NCBI GenBank assembly: GCA_049340005.1
Contig: JBMPIY010000007.1
From: CAXBDP01 sp963974465
Lineage (GTDB): Bacteria; Bacteroidota; Bacteroidia; Cytophagales; Cyclobacteriaceae
Reading direction: 5' to 3' (one strand)
DNA: 64,000 nt
Shown: positions 1 through 8,091 of the stretch, in pieces
How positions within the stretch are numbered: the first letter of the stretch is position 1
How the letters are laid out: the number at the start of each line of letters is the position of its first letter
Made by a program: the position numbers and the translations under genes
The notes under the pieces: generated by a model
The model's database searches: none
What the model was told of the DNA's origin: nothing
The model's input: only the letters and a program-made list of their open reading frames with translations

Positions 1-60
1 TGTTTGAACTATGAATTTCTGTGATGATTGTATTTCTTCAAATCCAAATATTATTTCAAA

Positions 61-360
61 GACCATTTGCGCCAATCTGCGCTATTTGCGGGCAATTTTT
101 CTCCCGCAGATTACGCTGATAAACGCAGATAATACAAAACCTCACTACACTTTGCGTGAATCTTTGCGCATTTGCGGTTTAAAAAAAAGAAGGTAAACGC
201 AGAGAGCACTGAGGGAAGACGCGGAGGGCGCGGAGAAGAAAACCATGTCCTTTGCGCCTTTTGCGTAAATCTCCGCGTTCTTTGCGGTTTTAAAAAAGAA
301 AGAATTTAAACGCAAAGAACCCCAAGGGAAGACGCGGAAAGCGCGGAGAAGAAAATAATC
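61..360. repeat. Gene-free tandem degenerate repeat block
   Basis: The first 396 bases hold no convincing gene. The block is built from variants of a G+C-richer unit with runs such as TTTGCGCATTTGCGG and GACGCGGA..GCGCGGAGAAGAAAA. Two clear direct copies lie about 111 bp apart, at about 178-248 and 289-357. The short reading frames across it on both strands are low-complexity by-products. Similar intergenic repeats are scattered in Bacteroidota genomes; their function is unknown. Confidence 0.7.
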
Positions 361-396
361 CCTAACGAACATTTTCTGGAAGCCAAATCCAATTCC

Positions 397-849
397 TCAA
401 CTAACCATTCTCTTGTAAAAAATATAATCCATCAACAAAGGCTCCTTTGCAATTCTATTGATTTCACTTACAATTTGTCCTCGATGATGGGTGCTATGGT
501 TAATCATATGAAATAGAATGTCCTTCGTTGCATTTGTAAATTCCTTGCCACTGGAGTTTCTGTAGGTTACTTCCTTATTCAAGTCAATATCTCTGATGAT
601 TCTCAATGCCTTTTGATGGTTCTCCAAATCGACAGCCTTCCAACCCTCTGAAGGCCTCAAATCCCAAACACCCGTGCTAGACGGATTACCGACAATCCTC
701 CCGCACCAAATCTCATGGGCATTAAGTATATGATTGAAAAGTAAAATAGATTTCTCTGAAATTTCACTTTGATTTTCAATCAGTTTATCGGCCATCTTTT
801 GGTTGAAATGATGACTGTAATTCAATAAATCTTCCAAAAAATCCTTCAT
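397..849 (-). CDS. DinB-family putative metal-binding protein
   Basis: This 150-residue protein has the size and helical character of DinB/YfiT four-helix-bundle proteins, which bind a divalent metal through three histidines. Visible are His45 (NAHEIW) and the C-terminal stretch NHSTHHRGQ at residues 117-125, the typical second metal-ligand region. The ATG at 849 is chosen because the family starts directly with the first helix; an in-frame extension to 909 would add about 20 unlikely residues. It is divergent from the YigZ gene at 958. Many members are thiol- or stress-related enzymes, but the substrate cannot be told from sequence. The family call is firm, the function open. Confidence 0.8.
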   Translation of the reverse strand: MKDFLEDLLNYSHHFNQKMADKLIENQSEISEKSILLFNHILNAHEIWCGRIVGNPSSTGVWDLRPSEGWKAVDLENHQKALRIIRDIDLNKEVTYRNSSGKEFTNATKDILFHMINHSTHHRGQIVSEINRIAKEPLLMDYIFYKRMVS

Positions 850-957
850 ATTTAATTCCATTTGTCTGAATTCAAATATAGATTTTCCTTCAATTTCTTT
901 TTGCTTCAATCGATTAAATTAATTTTGAATTTATATTCCACCGATCTAAAATCTTCC

Positions 958-1590
958 ATGCAAGAAGAAATTCCAAAGGACACATATTTCACCATTTCAG
1001 ACCCTACCGAAGGTTTATACAAAGACAAAGGCAGTAAATTCCTTGCTTATGCCTTTCCTGTTGCAAATGAGGATGATATAAAGGAACGATTAGAGGAACT
1101 TAGAAAAAAGCATTACGATGCGCGTCATCATTGCTATGCCTGGATATTGGGAATGGATGCTGAAAACTTTCGAGCAAATGATGATGGAGAACCGAATCAT
1201 TCGGCTGGTGATCCTATTCTCAATCAGATACGATCATTCGAATTGAGTGATGTGCTAGTGGTAGTAGTGCGCTATTTCGGAGGAACGAAGCTTGGTGTAA
1301 GCGGACTTATCCAAGCCTACAAAGAGGCTACAAGAGAAGCATTACAAATTGCTGAAAAGCAGGAGGTTATCCTCAAAACCAAGCTCAGCTTTCATTTCGA
1401 GTATGAAGCAATGAATGAGGTAATGCGAATCGTAAAAGATCTTGATTTGGAGGTTTTAGAACAAGATTTCAGACAAAGCTGTAAAATATATTGCCTTATC
1501 AGGAATGCATTAATTCCACAATTAGAAAGCCGCTTAAGCTATGTGCCAGGTCTCAATAGCTGGGAGTTAGAAGTTACAAATACAGATTGA
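958..1590 (+). CDS. YigZ/IMPACT family protein
   Basis: The 210-residue protein carries the UPF0029 (IMPACT N-terminal) domain in its first two thirds: RHHCYAWILG, DDGEPNHSAGDPIL and YFGGTKLGVSGLIQAY are the family hallmarks. The C-terminal part matches the small DUF1949 domain of bacterial YigZ proteins. The ATG at 958 gives the normal family start; an upstream extension to 862 overlaps the divergent DinB-like gene and has no family similarity. YigZ proteins are conserved but of uncertain biochemical role, possibly translation-related like eukaryotic IMPACT. No operon partner is visible. Confidence 0.88.
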   Translation: MQEEIPKDTYFTISDPTEGLYKDKGSKFLAYAFPVANEDDIKERLEELRKKHYDARHHCYAWILGMDAENFRANDDGEPNHSAGDPILNQIRSFELSDVLVVVVRYFGGTKLGVSGLIQAYKEATREALQIAEKQEVILKTKLSFHFEYEAMNEVMRIVKDLDLEVLEQDFRQSCKIYCLIRNALIPQLESRLSYVPGLNSWELEVTNTD

Positions 1591-1684
1591 CTTCTAAGAA
1601 ATAAGATAATCTATTTCCCTCTTTTACTGACCAATAAACAAATCCAAAAGCTTTGGTAGCTTAACTATCGAAACATCCTCTAAG

Positions 1685-1721
1685 AAAAATTAATACCCAA
1701 TTTTCATAGGTATTAATTTTT
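1685..1721. promoter_or_regulatory. Perfect 13-bp inverted repeat, likely PadR operator
   Basis: AAAAATTAATACC (1685-1697) and its exact reverse complement GGTATTAATTTTT (1709-1721) are separated by 11 nt and end 16 bases before the padR-like ATG. A Bacteroidota-type -7 element TATATTTG lies directly after it at 1726-1733. PadR regulators typically bind such dyads in their own promoter, so autorepression is the natural inference. The short distance from the -7 element to the ATG suggests a very short or leaderless mRNA. Confidence 0.75.
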
Positions 1722-1737
1722 CTTTTATATTTGGGAT

Positions 1738-2070
1738 ATGGCAACGAATCAATTAATCAAGGGGAGCTTGACCACCATCATTCTGCAGCTCCTTTCTCAG
1801 CATAGTCAAATGTATGGCTACGAAATCACCCAAAAGGTGAAAGAACTTAGCATGGGAGAAATCAAAGTGACTGAGGGCGCACTTTATCCAGCATTGCACA
1901 AATTGGAAGCTGAAGGATTATTGGATACTTACACCGAAGTGGTGGACAATAGACTAAGGAAGTATTACAAACTAAGCCAAAAGGGAAAAGGTGTAGCCAA
2001 AGAAAAAGTTAATGAATTAGAGAAATTCATCAGCTCAATCCAAGCAATGCTGAATCTTAAAATGGCCTAA
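1738..2070 (+). CDS. PadR-family transcriptional regulator
   Basis: This 110-residue winged-helix protein has the PadR signature: MYGYEITQKV in helix 2 and EGALYPALHKLEAEGLL in the recognition helix and wing, followed by the charged linker and a short C-terminal dimer helix. The length is that of PadR-s1 proteins. It stands first in a run of four same-strand genes (1738-4104) with gaps of 1 to 3 bp or overlap. Members of this class often control co-transcribed membrane proteins, as seems to be the case here. The palindrome at 1685-1721 is the likely binding site. The inducing signal is unknown. Confidence 0.92.
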   Translation: MATNQLIKGSLTTIILQLLSQHSQMYGYEITQKVKELSMGEIKVTEGALYPALHKLEAEGLLDTYTEVVDNRLRKYYKLSQKGKGVAKEKVNELEKFISSIQAMLNLKMA

Positions 2071-2071
2071 T

Positions 2072-2734
2072 ATGGAACACAAATTAAGCTATAACGAAAT
2101 AAATGAAATTCGAAATTGGCTAAAAAGTCGAAGGATCAATTACCTCGATATACAAGAGGAATTAACGGATCATTTTGCCAGTAAAATCGAACAAATTCAG
2201 GCTCAAGAAGGTCATTCCTTTACTAGAGCCTTTTTGGAAGCACGTCAAGGATTCTATCCAAACCGATTCAAAATCAATTATTTGGCTGGTAGTTTCTTCA
2301 AAAACTTTGGACTTTGGTTTTGGGAGATTAAGAAAATATTTACTGCTCCAAAATGGCTTAGCATCTTACTTATTGGCTTTGTATTCATTGCTTTATTTTC
2401 ATTCAATATCATTTCATTTGCTGGTGTGGAATCAAATTTTCCTAGCTCTATAATCTTTTATTCACTTTTTATAATTTTGCTGGCAGAATCCTTTTTCACA
2501 AAAGCCAAAACCAAGAACGCCGGTTATATTACTTTGCTTGGTAGCTCCTATCTATTTCATTACATCTTTCTGTTTGTATTGTGGAATATATTAGGCGACA
2601 GCTTATCAAAACCATTTGAGCTATTAATCTATTTGTCAGTAATTTATACTTTGTCAATCGCTTGGGTCAAGTTGCTAATTTCTAAAAGATTGGACGCATA
2701 CTATACGCTGAAATTGTATTTAAAAACACAATAA
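2072..2734 (+). CDS. PadR-linked membrane protein, paralogue 1 (HAAS-like)
   Basis: The 220-residue protein starts 1 bp after the PadR stop. Residues 1-70 form a soluble helical domain with the pattern YLDIQEELTDHFASKIE. It is followed by a basic linker and about four or five hydrophobic segments from residue 95 to 215. The N-terminal motif recurs in the next two genes, so the three arose by tandem duplication. The architecture (PadR gene followed by small helical domain plus membrane helices) resembles HAAS-domain proteins of Gram-positive bacteria; that link is an inference from layout and motif. No enzymatic motif is visible. A role as membrane sensor or partner of PadR is plausible. Confidence 0.7.
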   Translation: MEHKLSYNEINEIRNWLKSRRINYLDIQEELTDHFASKIEQIQAQEGHSFTRAFLEARQGFYPNRFKINYLAGSFFKNFGLWFWEIKKIFTAPKWLSILLIGFVFIALFSFNIISFAGVESNFPSSIIFYSLFIILLAESFFTKAKTKNAGYITLLGSSYLFHYIFLFVLWNILGDSLSKPFELLIYLSVIYTLSIAWVKLLISKRLDAYYTLKLYLKTQ

Positions 2735-2737
2735 AGA

Positions 2738-3427
2738 ATGGAAAACTTAGACCTAGAAATAAAACTAAAAAACCCTCAAATTCAGCAAATAAGGCAATGG
2801 CTTGCTGATAGAGGAGTATATTATTTGGACATTCGAGAGGAAATCACGGATCATATTGCTAGCCAATGCGAGCATTTGATGCTGCAAAATGAGCTTTCAT
2901 TTACGGAGGCTTTCTCATTGAGCACAAAGGAATTTAAAGGCAAATGGATTCAGCCACGATATACATTGGGTCTCATCAGAAAAAACGTCTACAGACTGAA
3001 AGACGAGGTTAAATCCATTTTTACCGATCCATTTTGGACATTAGCTTTTCTATTAATCTTTGGTATTTTCGCTACCATAAGTTCTGGATCCATTATTCAT
3101 TATACAGCTCTTTTTCAATACGATATAATTCCATTTGCCATTCTCATTTTATTGATTTTTGTATTGGAAGGCTGGGCCAAACCCAAAAAGCGACTCATGA
3201 AAAATGCTTCCTATATGAATGTAATTTCATTGGCCTATTTATCGCAGATCTTGTTCTGGAATATATTCTTAAAAATAGCAGAACCCTTGATTACGAATCC
3301 TCTTACTTTCTTACTAGTGTTTAGCTCTGTTGGAATTTTCATGTTGGCTGGCCTTAAGCTCGCAATTAAGATCAGAAAAGAAGCTGTAGAGTTTTCGAAA
3401 ATCTTAGATAAAATAGAAGCATGCTAA
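2738..3427 (+). CDS. PadR-linked membrane protein, paralogue 2 (HAAS-like)
   Basis: The protein has 229 residues, with the same plan as its neighbours: a helical N-terminal domain with YLDIREEITDHIASQCE near residues 28-45, a linker, then four or five membrane segments from about residue 98. It starts 3 bp after paralogue 1 and overlaps paralogue 3 by 7 bp, so translation is probably coupled. Similarity to the sisters is clear in the soluble domain and weak in the membrane part, as expected if the membrane part only anchors. The function is unknown; no catalytic residues can be pointed to. Confidence 0.7.
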   Translation: MENLDLEIKLKNPQIQQIRQWLADRGVYYLDIREEITDHIASQCEHLMLQNELSFTEAFSLSTKEFKGKWIQPRYTLGLIRKNVYRLKDEVKSIFTDPFWTLAFLLIFGIFATISSGSIIHYTALFQYDIIPFAILILLIFVLEGWAKPKKRLMKNASYMNVISLAYLSQILFWNIFLKIAEPLITNPLTFLLVFSSVGIFMLAGLKLAIKIRKEAVEFSKILDKIEAC

Positions 3428-4104
3428 GTGGTGAAGAAATAAATTATGTACGAGAATTTGTTGTTCGAAAAGGCTATTCACAAATTGAAGTTCAATCAGA
3501 AATGATCGATCATATCGCTTGCATCGTGGAAGAAAAGCGGGAGGAAAATCCTAATTTATCTATCGAAAAAGCTGTGGCAGATTTCCATGCTTCCTTTGGC
3601 ATATTTGGTTTCTCCGATTGGGCTGAAAAACTCGAGAAGCAAAGCTCCCGAAAAGTCAGACTTCAATTTTTGGCAATCTTGCAGAGCTTTCTATTTGGTC
3701 ATAATTTCCTCAAAATGGGTGCTGCATTATTGGCTTCTATTGCTATTTGCTTATTGTTGAGTCAATTCAATTTCTTAGAAAGCGTTCAGCTATTAATTTA
3801 TCTACCGGCAGTTCTAGCCTTGGCTGTGATTTATACCAAATATCATAAAATAACAGGAGAGAAACCCTTTCAACCTTCTAAATCCATGACAATCAATAAT
3901 GTGAATGCGTTTTTGATAGTAATACACATTATTGCTCAAAGCCTTGCTTTAGCTGCAAAATATGCTGCTGAAGAAAATCTGATATATGGCTACCTAATGA
4001 TTTCAGCAGCCTATTTTCTTATCAGCTTATCGATAATGGTGTGGTTTGAAGGAATCGCTTGGGCGAAAAAGGAAGCGGCAAAATATCAGCTTGAGTATAA
4101 TTAA
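3421..4104 (+). CDS. PadR-linked membrane protein, paralogue 3 (HAAS-like)
   Basis: The protein has 227 residues. The N-terminal helical domain again shows the EMIDHIACIVEE version of the shared motif (near residues 24-38), then four hydrophobic segments between residues 97 and 215. It is the most divergent of the three copies. It overlaps the upstream paralogue by 7 bp and its stop overlaps the stop of the convergent exonuclease gene by a few bases, so it closes the padR operon. Probably a membrane partner in the same unknown response. Confidence 0.68.
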   Translation: MLSGEEINYVREFVVRKGYSQIEVQSEMIDHIACIVEEKREENPNLSIEKAVADFHASFGIFGFSDWAEKLEKQSSRKVRLQFLAILQSFLFGHNFLKMGAALLASIAICLLLSQFNFLESVQLLIYLPAVLALAVIYTKYHKITGEKPFQPSKSMTINNVNAFLIVIHIIAQSLALAAKYAAEENLIYGYLMISAAYFLISLSIMVWFEGIAWAKKEAAKYQLEYN

Positions 4105-4691
4105 TGGCCAATGACTCCACGCTGCAACCATTCATGATAAATTCGATAGCAAACCCAAGCGTCGGTTGCTGCATAGCGGATTTGCTTTTCGGTAAGCTCC
4201 GGATTCTCCCAATTCGAGGTTTGGGCAGCTTTGGAGATTCTAAATCCTAGGAACATTGCCGTAAGGTTTCTTGCGCCTTCATTAAGGATTCCCAAATTCT
4301 TAGCTTCAGTATTCAGATCAATAAAATTCGCCGGTTCAAATTCAGAAAGCATTTTCAATGCGCGCAAATCATCACGTAAACCAACGCCAATTTTATAAAT
4401 ATCAGGAATTTCGAAATACCTTCTAAGTGCATCATCAAAGCCAACGTGATTCAAGCGAAAGAGAAATGCCTTATGGTCGATCGCTAATTGCACTAAGGCT
4501 ACATGATGGAATTGGCCTTTCTTAAAAGTCGGTTTGGTTTCAGTATCGAAGCCTACAATTGGATGATCTTTGAGTTCTTCAATTGCCTCCCGCAAATCAG
4601 CCATTTTATTGATGATAACCACTTCTCCATCAAACTCTCCAAGTGGCAATTCATTTATCTCGTCCTTAGTAATCTTATTCGGCAATATCAT
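4101..4691 (-). CDS. DnaQ-like / RNase D-type 3'-5' exonuclease
   Basis: The 196-residue protein is a stand-alone 3'-5' exonuclease domain. All catalytic motifs are in place: DTET at 49-52 (ExoI), GLRDD at 104-108 (ExoII), and YAATD at 173-177 (ExoIII, Y-x3-D type as in RNase D and the WRN exonuclease). There is no HRDC domain, so it is shorter than true RNase D. The likely substrate is RNA or DNA 3' ends. Its ATG overlaps the stop of nhaC-like gene in an ATGA, indicating translational coupling. The physiological role is unknown. Confidence 0.88.
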   Translation of the reverse strand: MILPNKITKDEINELPLGEFDGEVVIINKMADLREAIEELKDHPIVGFDTETKPTFKKGQFHHVALVQLAIDHKAFLFRLNHVGFDDALRRYFEIPDIYKIGVGLRDDLRALKMLSEFEPANFIDLNTEAKNLGILNEGARNLTAMFLGFRISKAAQTSNWENPELTEKQIRYAATDAWVCYRIYHEWLQRGVIGH

Positions 4692-6139
4692 TCTGTTTCC
4701 TTCTTAATTCTTGCAATTTTTATGTTCGCATATCCAAATATAATCGTCATTACCGGACTAATCAGATTAAAAAATGCAAACGGCAAATAGGTGAAAGTTG
4801 CCACACCCAATACTGTTGCTTGCGTCATACCACAAGTATTCCAAGGCACAAGCACAGAAGTAACAGTACCGGAATCCTCCAAAGTTCGGCTAAGCACTTT
4901 CGGGTGCAAACCTCTTTCGCGATACACATCGGCAAACATGCGGCCTGGCACTACAATCGCTAAGTATTGATCCGAAGCCGTTACATTAAAAAAGATACAC
5001 GTTCCCACGGTAGAGGCAATCAGAGATCCCGTAGTATGCGCTAAACTGATGATTGCCGCTGCAATCCGCTTTAAGAATCCAGCTGTTTCCATCACGCCAC
5101 CAAACACCATCGCACATACAATCAGCCAAATGGTATTGAGCATGCCGGCCATACCGCCCGTACTAAAAAGCTCATTCACTATTTCATTAGAGGTAGTGAC
5201 AGAAATACTTCCGTACATGGATTTCATTACACCAACAAACAACTGCACAAAGTTGGATTCGCCAGCTACATCTGCAACCTCCCGCACCGCAGTCGGTTGA
5301 AAAATAAGTGCAAACAATGCTCCTAGCAAACTACCAATCAACAAAGCAGGAACCGCTGGAGTCTTTTTCACAATTAATACTAGCACCACCACAGGCACAA
5401 TAAATAGCCACGGAGTGATGTAAAATTTTTCTTGAATACCCAGCAACACCCCATCGATATCAGCCAAAGCACCGCCATCAGAGGAGGTAAATCCTAAGAT
5501 GCCAAATAGAATCAGTGAAATGATAAAACTTGGCGCTGTGGTATACACCATGTATTTGATGTGGGTAAACAAATCTGTCCCCGCCATGGCAGGAGCCAAA
5601 TTGGTCGTATCAGACAAGGGCGAAAGCTTATCGCCGAAATATGCGCCAGAGATTATGGCACCACCGATCATTCCTTCAGATAAGCCTAGCGCTGTACCAA
5701 TACCAAGCAATGCCACACCAACAGTAGCCACGGTTGTCCATGAACTGCCCGTTGCTATTGAGACAATCGCACAAACAATACAGGCAGCGATCAAAAATAT
5801 GGTAGGGTTGAGCACTTGCAAGCCATAGTAAATCATGGCCGGCACTACACCACTCAAAAACCAAGTTCCTGCTAATGAGCCTATTAATAATAAAATTAGA
5901 ATGGCTGAAAGGGTAGATGAGATACTTTTGACAATTCCATCTTGCAGGGTTTCCCAATCATAACCAAGCCGCATAGCAATGATAGTTGCTACGGCTGCAG
6001 AAAGAAGTAAAACGATCTGATTAGAGCCATCCAATGCGCCATCACCAAAAATGAGCACATTTATAGTAAGGAGAATGATTAGAAAAACAACAGGAATAAT
6101 AGCCAGTCCTAAACTTGCAGCTTTTATCGGTTTAGTCAT
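4688..6139 (-). CDS. nhaC: NhaC-family Na+/H+ antiporter
   Basis: The 483-residue polytopic inner-membrane protein has about 11 or 12 hydrophobic segments. The stretches TGSSWTTVATVG (near residues 130-142), GAYFGDKLSPLSDTTNLAPA and the C-terminal DSGTVTSVLVPWNTCG are typical of the NhaC family, which exchanges Na+ (or malate/lactate with Na+) for protons. The length is normal. It shares a 4-bp overlap with the exonuclease downstream. Whether the substrate is only Na+ cannot be told, since NhaC paralogues include organic-acid exchangers. Confidence 0.88.
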   Translation of the reverse strand: MTKPIKAASLGLAIIPVVFLIILLTINVLIFGDGALDGSNQIVLLLSAAVATIIAMRLGYDWETLQDGIVKSISSTLSAILILLLIGSLAGTWFLSGVVPAMIYYGLQVLNPTIFLIAACIVCAIVSIATGSSWTTVATVGVALLGIGTALGLSEGMIGGAIISGAYFGDKLSPLSDTTNLAPAMAGTDLFTHIKYMVYTTAPSFIISLILFGILGFTSSDGGALADIDGVLLGIQEKFYITPWLFIVPVVVLVLIVKKTPAVPALLIGSLLGALFALIFQPTAVREVADVAGESNFVQLFVGVMKSMYGSISVTTSNEIVNELFSTGGMAGMLNTIWLIVCAMVFGGVMETAGFLKRIAAAIISLAHTTGSLIASTVGTCIFFNVTASDQYLAIVVPGRMFADVYRERGLHPKVLSRTLEDSGTVTSVLVPWNTCGMTQATVLGVATFTYLPFAFFNLISPVMTIIFGYANIKIARIKKETE

Positions 6140-6168
6140 AAAATAGATTGCGAATTACAAATAAGGTT

Positions 6169-7353
6169 TCAATTTATAAATTCTTTTGATTTTGTAGGGA
6201 TTTTGGACGCATTGATTTTGCCCAATGCCATTTGTGCGAGCTCCTCTCCTATGCTGCTGCCGATCGCTACGCCCATCCCTCCAAGCCTCACTCCTGCATA
6301 TAATCTCTCCTCCAACTGCCCAACCAAAGGCGATTTATCAGGTCCAAAAGCCATGATTCCAGACCATGCAAAGTCAAGCTCTACTTTCTGTTTAGGTGAA
6401 ATCAGTTGGTTTAAATGCTGTAATAATAAATCAAGTACATTTTGGCTTACTTCCATTTGGGTGGTTTTTTCTTGTTCGTAAAAAATGTTGCGACCTCCTC
6501 CAAATAGAATACGGTTGCCCAAATCGCGGAAATAGAAATAACCTTCGTCAAAATGAAATGCACCTTTGAATGGTAAACTCTCCAAAGGCTTACTTAGCAT
6601 CACCACACCTCTTCCTGGCTCAATGGCCAAGTTTGGAAAAAAGCGGGAGGTAAAAGCATTGGTACAGCAAATCAATTTCTCCGCTAATATCACTGGCTTA
6701 GCATGAGTATTTTCATCTCTTATTTCAAGGGCAAATTCATTTTCACTACTTCGTTCCCAGCTGTTTACCTCAGCACCAAAATGCACAATCACTCCCTTTT
6801 GTTGAGTGAGCATTAGTAGGGATTTCATCATTTTCCCAGTATGGATATGCCCTTCGAATGGATTCCAAATCAAACCCTTTACTTGTTGCTCATCGAAACC
6901 AAACTGATGGATTGCTTCACTTTTTTCATGAAATACATCTTCATTGAAAAGTGGCTTGAGTAAATTATTTACGCTTGCAATATGATTGATGGCAGTACCT
7001 TCATCCTCCCGCAATAGTTCGTAGCCCCCAGCGGCCTGATAGCCTATGGCTTCATCTCCAAGTCTTGCGCGTAGCTTTTGCAGACCCTTCCATCTTTTTT
7101 CCACCAAAGCAAAAGCTCCATCTTCTCCCAACTTTTCAATATCAATCAGCAACTCGCTCAAACTCCCAAAGCAAGCAAAACCCGCATTTCGAGTACTTGC
7201 TCCAGTGGGTAAAATACCTCTTTCCAATACCACTACGGAGGCATTGGGATCAATTTCCTTGATAGAAATCGCAGTACTCAAGCCCACGATGCCCGCTCCA
7301 ATAATGGCAATATCGTATTTCAACCAACTTTCCTTTTCCCAAATACTGTTCAT
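6169..7353 (-). CDS. FAD-dependent amino-acid oxidase-like oxidoreductase (DAO family)
   Basis: The 394-residue protein opens with a Rossmann dinucleotide fold, GAGIVG at residues 19-24, after DIAIIG. TGASTRNAGFACFG near residue 50 is the flavin-proximal stretch common to DadA/SoxB-like oxidases, and RLGGMGVAIGSSIGEELA near the C terminus is the second FAD contact. The family oxidises amino acids or related amines. It lies 29 bp upstream of nhaC and in the same direction, so the two may be co-transcribed. The substrate is not predictable. Confidence 0.86.
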   Translation of the reverse strand: MNSIWEKESWLKYDIAIIGAGIVGLSTAISIKEIDPNASVVVLERGILPTGASTRNAGFACFGSLSELLIDIEKLGEDGAFALVEKRWKGLQKLRARLGDEAIGYQAAGGYELLREDEGTAINHIASVNNLLKPLFNEDVFHEKSEAIHQFGFDEQQVKGLIWNPFEGHIHTGKMMKSLLMLTQQKGVIVHFGAEVNSWERSSENEFALEIRDENTHAKPVILAEKLICCTNAFTSRFFPNLAIEPGRGVVMLSKPLESLPFKGAFHFDEGYFYFRDLGNRILFGGGRNIFYEQEKTTQMEVSQNVLDLLLQHLNQLISPKQKVELDFAWSGIMAFGPDKSPLVGQLEERLYAGVRLGGMGVAIGSSIGEELAQMALGKINASKIPTKSKEFIN

Positions 7354-7431
7354 TTTGAAATATTATGTGTGAAAGATTTTAAAAATAGTGGGATTTATTG
7401 AACTTAAGCAAATAATTAAGAAATACTGAGC

Positions 7432-7944
7432 ATGTTTAGTCCAGAAAGCGTTTTCGAGAAGGCCAAGACTTCTAAATTCTATCTTTGGTTGATGAATCAG
7501 GCATTGGATCGGATGATTCCATTTAATCTCCCTCACGGCTTCCGAATCAAGGAAATTGGCAGCAATCAGGTACGTACCATGATGCCCTACAAAAAGCGAA
7601 ATCTTAATCACTTGAAAGGATTGCATGCCTGCGCATTAGCCACATTGACCGAAATATCTGCGGGCATATTGCTTATCTCCAGACTTAGCCCAAAGAAGTA
7701 CCGAATTATCCTGAAAAAGCTGGAAGTGGAATATATGTATCAGGGCAAAACCAATGCGTATGGCTCCTTCGAATTTGAGGAAGAATGGCTGCAAAATGAA
7801 GTAGTGAAACGCCTCGAAACAGAAGAATCGGTATTGGTACCCTGCACCGTAAAAATCTTCGATGAACTAGGCAACCAACTCACCACCGGCACCACCTATT
7901 GGCAAATTAAGGATTGGAAGAAGGTGAGGACGAAGGTGGATTAG
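7432..7944 (+). CDS. DUF4442 hotdog-fold protein
   Basis: The 170-residue protein resembles DUF4442 proteins, which have a thioesterase-like hotdog fold: MMPYKKRNLNHLKGLHACALATLTE pattern (residues about 45-68) carries the N-H..G..H-x-x-A-x-A-x-L-x-E arrangement. The activity is unproven for the family. Its 3' end marks the left border of the accessory island, and the last ~90 bp of the gene (7855-7944) recur in degraded form four times inside the island (11749, 11947, 14933, 15134). This copy is intact and ends with TAG followed by the first hairpin element. Confidence 0.85.
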   Translation: MFSPESVFEKAKTSKFYLWLMNQALDRMIPFNLPHGFRIKEIGSNQVRTMMPYKKRNLNHLKGLHACALATLTEISAGILLISRLSPKKYRIILKKLEVEYMYQGKTNAYGSFEFEEEWLQNEVVKRLETEESVLVPCTVKIFDELGNQLTTGTTYWQIKDWKKVRTKVD

Positions 7945-7954
7945 GGGAGGGTTA

Positions 7955-8084
7955 GGTGACGGTTTAGCGAATTGCGTTCGGGCGGGTTTCGGGGCACAAA
8001 ACTTTCAACCTTCACTGAATTTTAATAGAGGCACAATGCTCCAAGTTTGCACCTCACTGCGCCTGAAGCAAAACTCATGTTACC
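7955..8084. repeat. Imperfect inverted-repeat element 1 (cassette-type)
   Basis: The element is bounded by GGTGAC (7955-7960) and GTTACC (8079-8084), with inner arms ATTGCGTTCGGGCG (7971-7984) and GCGCCTGAAGCAAAA (8059-8073). After the left arm comes GGGTTTCGGGGCACAAAACT, a core shared with elements 2 and 3. It sits at the 3' side of the HEPN-zinc gene. It has a size and layout like integron attC sites, but identity is not established. Confidence 0.6.
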
Positions 8085-8091
8085 AGCAGTT

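Noticed and set aside
11..372. Two short reading frames (61 and 75 codons) in the left repeat block
   Set aside because: Low-complexity translations of the degenerate TTTGCG/GCGCGGAG repeats; no protein features.
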